Assembly: GCA_903824515.1 (NCBI GenBank)
Contig: CAIJXA010000009.1
Location: forward strand, 1-34,497
Source: an uncultured bacterium
GTDB taxonomy: Bacteria > Patescibacteriota > Minisyncoccia > Moranbacterales > GWC2-37-73
Direction of reading: 5' to 3'
DNA: 34,497 bases
Each line of letters starts with the position of its first letter. The first letter of the stretch is position 1. This document shows, piece by piece, positions 28,053-34,497 of this stretch. A model generated the notes under the pieces. The model was not told where the DNA came from. It saw nothing but the letters and a program-made list of their open reading frames with translations, and did no database searches. The position numbers were made by a program, and so were the translations under genes.

Positions 28053-28264
28053 TGCAAAATCAACAGTTGGCTCATATTATGACACAAACTTTGCAAAATA
28101 CAAAAATATCAAACTTTAGCCATTAAATCCCTGATTTGATCCAGCTTAACCTTTGTCGGCTCCCAATTTTGCAAAATTTTGGTATATGATATACTAAACG
28201 GGCTGATGGGGTTACAAGAACTGTCTTGCTGTCCCCACAAAAAAAGTACACACTAAAAAAGAAA

Positions 28265-28293
28265 AAAAAGAACATCAATATGATGCTCTTTTG
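28265..28293. terminator. Terminator-like hairpin near the right edge of the putative island
   Basis: AAAAGaaCATC-aatat-GATGctCTTTT. Confidence 0.5.
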
Positions 28294-28310
28294 GCTTTAT
28301 AAGAGAGTCT

Positions 28311-28454
28311 ATTATCTAGCGAAGTAAATTAAATGAGAGTACTCTTTCATTTTCGAGCGAGCGACGATAACAAAAGGGTGATTTGCTCACGCAGCTTGCT
28401 GCGTGAGCAAAAGGGGTACAGGGCTTGCCACGGGGTATTAATACCCATTTATTA
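28311..28454 (+). repeat. Dispersed structured repeat, copy B
   Basis: ATTATCTAGCGAAGTaAA..AAATGAGAGTACTCTTTCATTTTCG..GCGACGATAACAAAAGGGTGATTTGCTCACGCAGCTTGCTGCGTGAGCAAAAGGGGTACAGGGCTTGCCACGGGGTATTAATACCC. Confidence 0.9.
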
Positions 28455-29528
28455 ATTGCAATTTGAACCTGTAGCCCCGGCGCTAATGTTAACTGCACAA
28501 CTATTACCTGTTTTTGCCGAGGTGTTGTATGATTTTAGTCCAGCGCTAAGATTTGTTCCACCAACACTAGCAGAAACGTTCCATCCAGCAGATTTGCTGT
28601 AGGATAAACTAAATGGAAGCGTGCTAAGTTTTTGATCAATTGAATTCTTGATTGGGTCTACAATACCGTAGTTACCAATTCTAGCTGCTGTGCTTATGGC
28701 AGTGCCCTCGGCAATCTGAAGCAAAGCTGAAGGTGTTTGTTCAAAAGCTCCGTTATTTGTAGCACTCATCGAGAGTTGAGTTCCCATCTTATCAACCTCC
28801 AGGAGAGCGTTTTGAGCAATTGAAGCTGGGTTGGTTATGCGACCATTTGATTTTGTTGGCATAAACCCACCAGAATTTTCGTGGATTGCAATTGTTTGTG
28901 CCTTAGTAAATTCAGCATTATACTTTTCAGTTGCTACCAATGTGTAGCAATAGGGATTATTTGAGCATTGAAAAAATGACATAACACCCTTCATATTTCC
29001 CCCCGAAAACATATTGGTGGCTGGATCTGTAACCTGAGACTGAATATCTGTCGTAAATGACTGTCCGTTTATTGCATTTTTCGCTTGAGCGATCAAATAG
29101 GCATCATAGTTTGTTCCAACACCCTCGTAGTTGAGCGATGATGCCCGACCTTGACTAGTGCTATTGAAAAATGCAGTCATTTGAGTCGTTGCTTCTCGCT
29201 TTGGAGCATTGTAAAGATAGTCAGCAAAATCTCGAATAATCGTAGAATTGCCACTCTCACCACCAACCAATGCCTTTACAAGAAGCTGTTCTGCCTTCAT
29301 TGCAAGTAATTTAGCAGCGACAATTGATCCTGAAGCGGCTATATTTGCTACTTTAGATAATACTCTTTCTATAACTGTTTCACTCGTTGCTACGTCAGTA
29401 AAAGTCGTTTGTCCTGCTGTGACAACACCTGGTCCTACATCTACAACTGGAATTGCTGCCTCAGCTTCGAGTTTAAATCCAAAAAGCATTACAAATAAAA
29501 GTATTAATAAGAGAATTTTCTTTTTCAT
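28452..29528 (-). CDS. Secreted protein, unknown function
   Basis: Signal peptide MKKKILLLILLFVMLFGFKLEAEAA; Ala/Ser/Asn/Thr-rich; C-terminal Cys pair. Confidence 0.7.
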   Translation of the reverse strand: MKKKILLLILLFVMLFGFKLEAEAAIPVVDVGPGVVTAGQTTFTDVATSETVIERVLSKVANIAASGSIVAAKLLAMKAEQLLVKALVGGESGNSTIIRDFADYLYNAPKREATTQMTAFFNSTSQGRASSLNYEGVGTNYDAYLIAQAKNAINGQSFTTDIQSQVTDPATNMFSGGNMKGVMSFFQCSNNPYCYTLVATEKYNAEFTKAQTIAIHENSGGFMPTKSNGRITNPASIAQNALLEVDKMGTQLSMSATNNGAFEQTPSALLQIAEGTAISTAARIGNYGIVDPIKNSIDQKLSTLPFSLSYSKSAGWNVSASVGGTNLSAGLKSYNTSAKTGNSCAVNISAGATGSNCN

Positions 29529-29550
29529 GAAACAATTTTTTTATATTTAA

Positions 29551-30510
29551 CTAATTGATTTGCTTGAGGTAATCTTGGAAATCATTTGCAAAAAATACAT
29601 TTAATAAACCCGTTAGGTCCTTTATTTTGGTTAAAATAAGCATTTTTCCTAACGGATCAGTTGTGTTGTCAGATGCGGGTAAGTTTTTTAAAAAAGATGT
29701 AGCACCAATTAATCTGGCAAATTTGAGGTGTAGGTCAATCATGGTTTCTGGTACCTCAAGTGTGTTATATTGTTGTAAAAAAAGTTCTAAACGGTTTCCA
29801 AGGTCAGAAAAATACTTAGTATTTTCTGGACTAGAAAAATCAGCAAGACGATTCATAAAATCGTTTTGGAAAGTATCTAGATCTTCAGTGGTTACTATGG
29901 ATATTGGTGCGTTGCTAATTAATAAGTAAGTAACTTGATTTATATATTGTGCGGCATCTTCTTGAATTTTTCGCTTTTTGTCCTCAGTTGAGAGTAAAGA
30001 ATATTGTTGATTCTTAATCTTTAATTGCGACCTGTCTATGGTTATCACATCATTAATGTCTGTGACGCTAAGTTTATCTGTTAGGGATGTATCTATGAAT
30101 GATTTAACATCTGTGGTTGAGATATTTTGTCCATTTTTTGAATTGATAAATGCTTGAAAATCAGCGCTAAAAGAGTCTGTCAAGGATGTTTCCGAAGTAG
30201 TTATTTTTTGTGCATCTGGCCCACTATTCGCAGTCACGATCTTATCTCCTGGCGCTGCTTTTAATGGGTTGTACCCGCTTTTCACTTCAACACCATCAGA
30301 ATATCCATCCCGGTCAGTATCCGGATTTCGCGGATCCGTACCGTATAGTGCCTCTTCGCTGTCGCTTAGGCCATCACTGTCCGAATCAAGAACCATTGCT
30401 TTTTGTGATGAATCATTGCTGGCAGCAAAGGATAATAAGTTAAAGCCAGCAAAAAAGACTATGCAAAGGATGAGTAATGTGAATTTTATATGTTTGATTT
30501 TCATATGCAA
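29551..30510 (-). CDS. Secreted protein with thrombospondin type-3-like Ca-binding repeats
   Basis: Signal peptide, then DSDSDGLSDSEEALYGTDPRNPDTDRDGYSDGVEV. Confidence 0.82.
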   Translation of the reverse strand: MHMKIKHIKFTLLILCIVFFAGFNLLSFAASNDSSQKAMVLDSDSDGLSDSEEALYGTDPRNPDTDRDGYSDGVEVKSGYNPLKAAPGDKIVTANSGPDAQKITTSETSLTDSFSADFQAFINSKNGQNISTTDVKSFIDTSLTDKLSVTDINDVITIDRSQLKIKNQQYSLLSTEDKKRKIQEDAAQYINQVTYLLISNAPISIVTTEDLDTFQNDFMNRLADFSSPENTKYFSDLGNRLELFLQQYNTLEVPETMIDLHLKFARLIGATSFLKNLPASDNTTDPLGKMLILTKIKDLTGLLNVFFANDFQDYLKQIN

Positions 30511-31057
30511 ATATTATACTATATTTTTAAATAATGCACCAATACTCAAATCTGGGCATGTAGCTTATACGTAGAAATAATATTATTGATTAATGTTAAT
30601 CAATGTTTTAGTGTGGATGAAGATATCTTTAAATTAACTTTATTAAAATATATTTATTTAAGTATATTTTAATATTAACATTAAATCCTGATTATTTTAA
30701 GCATGAAGGCCTCCATTCTTATGCTGGGCTAGTGCCGTCAGGAATCGGGATGCACTCAAGCAAATGTATTCACTATAAGAGTTTGTACATAACAGTTGCC
30801 CTATAAATTGGGATGCATATTACTTCTCGTAGCGTATGGCTTGCGTGTTATTATATATTATAAAATAAAACAGTAAATATGTCAATCTCTAAATATGCAT
30901 ATTTCTTCAATTATTCAGGTATACGGGAAAACCTAGTGCACTTTTTGACTATAAAGCTTAACTACATCAGTATTTTGTGATATTAAATATCTGATTAGTG
31001 ACACTTGTGAATTTTACGAGTATAATCTGTCTTTTGATGGCTATGTTTAATATGTAG

Positions 31058-31073
31058 TGTTCCACGTGGAACA
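31058..31073. promoter_or_regulatory. parS-like site 1
   Basis: TGTTCCACGTGGAACA, perfect palindrome. Confidence 0.85.
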
Positions 31074-31272
31074 GATTACTTTGAATCCAATAAAGCTGTA
31101 TTCTATTAATAATATTGCCGTCTACAAATGTAGACCTTAATTTTGATCAAGCCGATTAATTGATGATAATAATTAGTGAGGTTCTTGCAACTTCTTGAAT
31201 AGCGCCATAAGGTTAAGAGGACGCCTTGAAAAGTCGCTTAATTTTAGTGTGATTATAGAGTGACAAATTTTT

Positions 31273-31288
31273 TGTTCCACGTGGAACA
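31273..31288. promoter_or_regulatory. parS-like site 2
   Basis: TGTTCCACGTGGAACA. Confidence 0.85.
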
Positions 31289-31290
31289 AG

Positions 31291-31387
31291 ATTACGATAA
31301 CAAAAGGGTTATTTGTCTACGCAGTTTGTTGCGTGAGCCCAAGGGGTACAGGACTTGCCCTGTGATATTCATGCCCCTTTTATTAAT
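31291..31387 (+). repeat. Dispersed structured repeat, copy C (5'-truncated)
   Basis: TTACGATAACAAAAGGGTTATTTGTCTACGCAGTTTGTTGCGTGAGCCCAAGGGGTACAGGACTTGCCCTGTGATATTCATGCCCC. Confidence 0.85.
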
Positions 31388-31414
31388 CATGGCTACAAAT
31401 GGATGTTCTTGGTT

Positions 31415-31430
31415 TGTTCCACGTGGAACA
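31415..31430. promoter_or_regulatory. parS-like site 3
   Basis: TGTTCCACGTGGAACA. Confidence 0.85.
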
Positions 31431-31516
31431 AAATAGGCTTTATTGATTTAAATAATGATTTTTCTGCAAATATGTTATCTAGGTATTCTTGAGATAATTT
31501 TCTTTTTTCATAATAC

Positions 31517-31532
31517 TGTTCCATGTGGAACA
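31517..31532. promoter_or_regulatory. parS-like site 4 (variant)
   Basis: TGTTCCATGTGGAACA (one central change). Confidence 0.7.
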
Positions 31533-31564
31533 ATATTATGAAGAAAAGATGGTAAATTATTGAT

Positions 31565-31580
31565 TGTTCCACGTGAAACA
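31565..31580. promoter_or_regulatory. parS-like site 5 (variant)
   Basis: TGTTCCACGTGAAACA, within the TGTTNCACGTGNAACA consensus. Confidence 0.85.
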
Positions 31581-31659
31581 ATCTTGTTATTTAATTAATT
31601 CATTGCTGAGAATATATTTTGTGAAATGATTAACAGGAAACAAGATTATTAATCTATGC

Positions 31660-31675
31660 TGTTCCACGTGGAACA
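31660..31675. promoter_or_regulatory. parS-like site 6
   Basis: TGTTCCACGTGGAACA. Confidence 0.85.
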
Positions 31676-31765
31676 ATGTTTGATTGGATGCTTTTGTTTT
31701 GTATTTGTTGGATTGTAATGCGAACAATAAATATATATACATATGTGTTGCTACTGGCCTGCTAT

Positions 31766-31781
31766 TGTTCCACATGGAACA
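31766..31781. promoter_or_regulatory. parS-like site 7 (variant)
   Basis: TGTTCCACATGGAACA within a longer palindrome GCTATTGTTCCACATGGAACAATAGC. Confidence 0.7.
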
Positions 31782-31867
31782 ATAGCAGAAGATATTTGTA
31801 AAATATTAAAGTGCCATAAATTGTCATATTTATTATTTAAGTGCTGATTACATCAATTGAGGTATTT

Positions 31868-31883
31868 TGTTCCACGTGGAACA
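31868..31883. promoter_or_regulatory. parS-like site 8
   Basis: TGTTCCACGTGGAACA. Confidence 0.85.
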
Positions 31884-31912
31884 GGGCTTAAAAATAAAGA
31901 GGGAGTTCATAG

Positions 31913-31941
31913 TTGACAGAATAGTTAATAAATTGTATAAT
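31913..31941 (+). promoter_or_regulatory. Consensus sigma70 promoter for the tRNA-Ala/tRNA-Arg/cca operon
   Basis: TTGACA - 17 nt - TATAAT, an exact consensus match. Confidence 0.85.
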
Positions 31942-32063
31942 ATTTAAATATTGTGTCTTTAGGGTGTCGTTTTTGCTATTAAGCTATGAATTTAATATAT
32001 ATAATCCCATATAATCATTGACCGCCTGTTATTACATGATACTATGAAATGAGGTGATATTTT

Positions 32064-32134
32064 GGGCCCATAGTATAGCGGTAGAACAGATCCATGGCAT
32101 GGATCAAATCGGGGTTCGACTCCCCGTGGGTCCA
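32064..32134 (+). tRNA. tRNA-Ala (anticodon GGC)
   Basis: GGGCCCA/TGGGTCC acceptor with G3:U70 pair; anticodon arm GATCC-ATGGCAT-GGATC; no encoded CCA. Confidence 0.94.
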
Positions 32135-32176
32135 CCCTTTAAAACTCTTAAGGGATTGGGTATTTAATTAAAAAAT

Positions 32177-32249
32177 GCGCTTGTAGCTCAGTGGATAGAG
32201 CGCCGCCGTCCTAAGGCGGGCGTCGTAGGTTCGATTCCTGCCAAGCGCA
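32177..32249 (+). tRNA. tRNA-Arg (anticodon CCT)
   Basis: GCGCTTG/CAAGCGC acceptor; anticodon arm CCGCC-GTCCTAA-GGCGG; no encoded CCA. Confidence 0.94.
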
Positions 32250-32262
32250 CACTTGAAATCTT

Positions 32263-33786
32263 ATGACAAAAAAAATTCCTCAGGCAGTGATTGAGGTATT
32301 AAAAAAAATTGACATAGCTGGATTTGAAGCATTTATTGTGGGCGGCTGCGTGCGCGATTTGTTGTCTGATAAAATTCCAAAAGATTGGGACTGCGCAACA
32401 AATGCAAATCCAAGGCAAATAATGGAAATTTTTCCAGATAGCTTTTATGAAAATGAGTTCGGTACGGTTGGCGTAAAAGTTGAGCCATTTATAAATAATA
32501 ATTTAGTGAGGCCAGGAAGAGAACATGATGTAATCGAGGTTACAACATATCGAATTGAATCACAATATTCTGATCGAAGAAGGCCTGATGAGGTCAAATT
32601 TGCACAAACTTTGACAGAGGACTTGAGTCGAAGGGATTTTACAATGAATGCAATAGCTTTGAAAATTACAAATTACAAATTACAAATTACAAATACAGCT
32701 TCGGACGCAAGAAAAAAGAAAAACTGTGAATTTGAAATTGTGGATTTGTTTGACGGTCGGGAGGATATTAAAAATAAAATTATTCGGGCAGTTGGCGATG
32801 CAAATGCGCGATTTAATGAGGATGCCCTTCGAATATTGCGAGCAATTCGTTTTCATGCGCAGCTAAATTTTGAAATTGAAAATGAAACATTTAAAGCTTT
32901 AAAAAATAATGCCGCCCTCATCTCTCATGTTGCAAGTGAGCGAATAAAGGATGAGTTTGTAAAGATTATTCTTTCAGATAATCCTGCTGAGGGTGTTGAT
33001 ATGATGCAAAAGACGGGGGTTTTGAAAAACATCATTCCAGAGCTTGAAAATGGCGTTGGCATTGCTCAGAATAAACATCATATCTACACAATATATCAAC
33101 ACTGTCTGATGTCTCTCAAGCATTGTCCATCAAGAAAACTTGAAGTTCGCTTGGCAGCGCTTTTCCATGACATTGCCAAGCCGCAGACTAAAAGGGGAGA
33201 GGGAATTGATGCAACTTTTTATAATCACGATCATGTTGGAGCAAGAGTTGTGGAAAAAATGCTCAAGCGATTGAAATTTTCTAATATTATAATTGACAAA
33301 GTTGTATTACTGGTTGATAATCACATGTTCTATTATAATCCGGAGGAAGTTGGTGAGGCTAGCGTGCGTAAGTTAATCAAAAAAGTTGGACTAGAAAATG
33401 TGAAAGATTTGATCAATCTTCGAATTTCTGATCGCTTAGGAAGTGGAACGCCAAAAGCTAAGCCGTACAAGCTTCGTCATCTGGAATATATAATTGAAAA
33501 AGTTTCTAAGGATGCTGTTTCCGTCAAAATGTTGAAAATTAATGGAAACGATTTGATAATGGAATTGGGTCTTGCGCCTGGTCCAAAAATTGGGGCAATT
33601 TTAGATGTACTCTTGGCTGAAGTGATTGAAAAAGCTGAAAAAAATAACAAAGAAAGCCTTTTGATTCGAGCTAGGCAACTTGACGGAGAAGATTTGCAGA
33701 AACTTCGCGAGATGGCCAAGGAAAAAATTCAGGAGAAGAAGGAAGAAGATGATCAAGAGATAAAAGGAAAGCATTGGATAAAATAA
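32263..33786 (+). CDS. cca: CCA-adding tRNA nucleotidyltransferase / poly(A) polymerase family with HD domain
   Basis: FIVGGCVRDLLSDKIPKDWDCATNA, RRDFTMNAIAL, DALRILRAIRFHAQLNFEI, HDIAKP HD motif. Confidence 0.93.
   Translation: MTKKIPQAVIEVLKKIDIAGFEAFIVGGCVRDLLSDKIPKDWDCATNANPRQIMEIFPDSFYENEFGTVGVKVEPFINNNLVRPGREHDVIEVTTYRIESQYSDRRRPDEVKFAQTLTEDLSRRDFTMNAIALKITNYKLQITNTASDARKKKNCEFEIVDLFDGREDIKNKIIRAVGDANARFNEDALRILRAIRFHAQLNFEIENETFKALKNNAALISHVASERIKDEFVKIILSDNPAEGVDMMQKTGVLKNIIPELENGVGIAQNKHHIYTIYQHCLMSLKHCPSRKLEVRLAALFHDIAKPQTKRGEGIDATFYNHDHVGARVVEKMLKRLKFSNIIIDKVVLLVDNHMFYYNPEEVGEASVRKLIKKVGLENVKDLINLRISDRLGSGTPKAKPYKLRHLEYIIEKVSKDAVSVKMLKINGNDLIMELGLAPGPKIGAILDVLLAEVIEKAEKNNKESLLIRARQLDGEDLQKLREMAKEKIQEKKEEDDQEIKGKHWIK
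32663..32690 (+). repeat. In-gene tandem repeat (AAATTAC)x4
   Basis: aaattac repeated four times plus partial, encoding ITNYKLQITN within cca. Confidence 0.9.
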
Positions 33787-33927
33787 AAAGGGTATTAATA
33801 TCCCCGGGCAAGCCCTGTAACCTACGGGCTCACGAGGCAAGCCTCGAAGGCAAATCACCCTTTTGTTATCGTCACTCTCACGAAAATGAAAGAGTACTTT
33901 CATTTCGTTCACTTCGCTAGATAATAA
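33787..33927 (-). repeat. Dispersed structured repeat, copy D
   Basis: Reverse complement: TTATCTAGCGAAGTGAACGAAATGAAAGTACTCTTTCATTTTCGTGAGAGTGACGATAACAAAAGGGTGATTTGCCTTCGAGGCTTGCCTCGTGAGCCCGTAGGTTACAGGGCTTGCCCGGGGATATTAATACCC. Confidence 0.9.
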
Positions 33928-33954
33928 GCTTTAAATATTAGATTTTTTACTCTT

Positions 33955-34248
33955 ATGCAAATTAGAATCGAAGCTATTAAGGAAAATCCCGTTAGTTTGT
34001 TGCGAAGAGCTGGCTATGCTTTTCAGCGTAATGAACAAGATGAAATGAGTTTTGTGCGGCCACTGGCCAGAAGTGGTTATCCAAGATTTCATATGTATGC
34101 ACATTTGGAGGGTTCAACTCTGATAATTAATTTTCATTTGGATCAAAAGAAAGAAACCTACGGCAGTGGCACGCGGCACCAAGGAGAGTATGAAGATGAG
34201 GGCGCACTCAAAGTTGAAACAATTAGAATTCAGCAATTGTTGAATTAA
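33955..34248 (+). CDS. Small conserved-looking protein, unknown function
   Basis: 97 aa, good composition (MQIRIEAIKENPVSLLRRAGYAFQRNEQDEMSFVRPL...); intergenic context supports a gene. Confidence 0.65.
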   Translation: MQIRIEAIKENPVSLLRRAGYAFQRNEQDEMSFVRPLARSGYPRFHMYAHLEGSTLIINFHLDQKKETYGSGTRHQGEYEDEGALKVETIRIQQLLN

Positions 34249-34250
34249 CC

Positions 34251-34279
34251 TTGTCTGATTGCAATAAATAGTTTATACT
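34251..34279 (+). promoter_or_regulatory. Promoter for tRNA-Leu
   Basis: TTGTCT - 17 nt - TATACT, about 20 nt upstream of the tRNA. Confidence 0.7.
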
Positions 34280-34298
34280 CCTTTTATTGCAGTTAAAT

Positions 34299-34382
34299 GC
34301 CTTGGTGGCGGAATTGGTATACGCGCTAGTCTTAGGAACTAGTTCTCGTAAGGGATTGGGAGTTCGAGTCTCCCCCAAGGCA
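34299..34382 (+). tRNA. tRNA-Leu (anticodon TAG)
   Basis: Class II tRNA with long variable arm; GCCTTGG/CCAAGGC acceptor; anticodon arm CTAGT-CTTAGGA-ACTAG; no encoded CCA. Confidence 0.94.
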
Positions 34383-34497
34383 CAGAGGTTATAATAAAAA
34401 AAGACGAGAACCAGAAAGGGGGTCAGGGAAAGAAATTTCCCCGTTGCGGAAGTTTTGAAACCGCTCGGTTTCAAGGAGCGAAGCGACGTGAGACGTC

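Larger units (their letters stand above)
17179..28250. mobile_element. Putative integrated genomic island at tRNA-Val (right boundary approximate)
   Basis: Serine recombinase abutting and overlapping the tRNA 3' end, then unknown small ORFs, restriction-like nuclease, primase-helicase and toxin-antitoxin. Core genes and the dispersed repeat family are absent inside and resume at ~28.3 kb. No att duplicate was found by eye. Confidence 0.55.

Noticed and set aside
17168-28250. Attempt to define an exact att duplicate of the tRNA-Val 3' end
   Set aside because: No second copy of GTTCGAGTCTGCATAAGCCC was seen in the window; serine recombinase cores can be very short, so the boundary remains approximate.
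31393-31775. Two 62-aa minus-strand ORFs sharing LFHVEQ motifs, looking like a small paralogous family
   Set aside because: The repeated peptide is the translation of the parS-like palindromes (TGTTCCACGTGGAACA); no other coding evidence.
31058-31883. Possible CRISPR array because of regularly spaced short repeats
   Set aside because: Units are 16-bp perfect palindromes with irregular 48-215 bp spacing and no cas genes; they match the parS consensus instead.
34223-34474. ORF ending near a GETRTPNPLRELVPKTSAYTNSATKAF peptide
   Set aside because: This is antisense to tRNA-Leu, a common spurious-ORF artefact.

Overview
AT-rich bacterial chromosome segment. Small genes, tRNAs without encoded CCA and the gene repertoire suggest a Patescibacteria/CPR (Parcubacteria-like) genome; this taxonomy is inference. 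Core genes: lspA, a dksA/traR-like gene, yraN, a TSP1-domain surface protein, pnp, a NYN-domain gene, rpsO, gyrA, an MBL-fold hydrolase, an S1-domain protein, a gmk-like gene, tilS, ftsH, tRNA-Val(GAC), tRNA-Ala(GGC), tRNA-Arg(CCT), a cca-type nucleotidyltransferase and tRNA-Leu(TAG). From about 17.2 to 28.2 kb lies a likely integrated element. It has a large serine recombinase whose ORF ends inside tRNA-Val, a run of small unknown ORFs, a nearly gene-free hairpin-rich 1.2 kb, a cassette ending in an Mrr-like nuclease with a C-terminal membrane helix, a primase-helicase fusion resembling the TOTE-type AEP family, and a HepT/MntA-like toxin-antitoxin pair. The strongest non-genic signals are: (1) eight parS-like 16-mers (TGTTCCACGTGGAACA) in about 0.83 kb at 31.06-31.88 kb; (2) a four-copy dispersed repeat with hairpins, paired stem substitutions, and placement just after gene 3' ends; (3) mutually competing RNA structures just upstream of the serine recombinase; (4) a ~115-nt rod-like hairpin and other inverted repeats in the element; (5) a ~215-bp foldback (MITE-like) sequence downstream of ORF 9942-10316. 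All calls come from reading the sequence; no database search was run.
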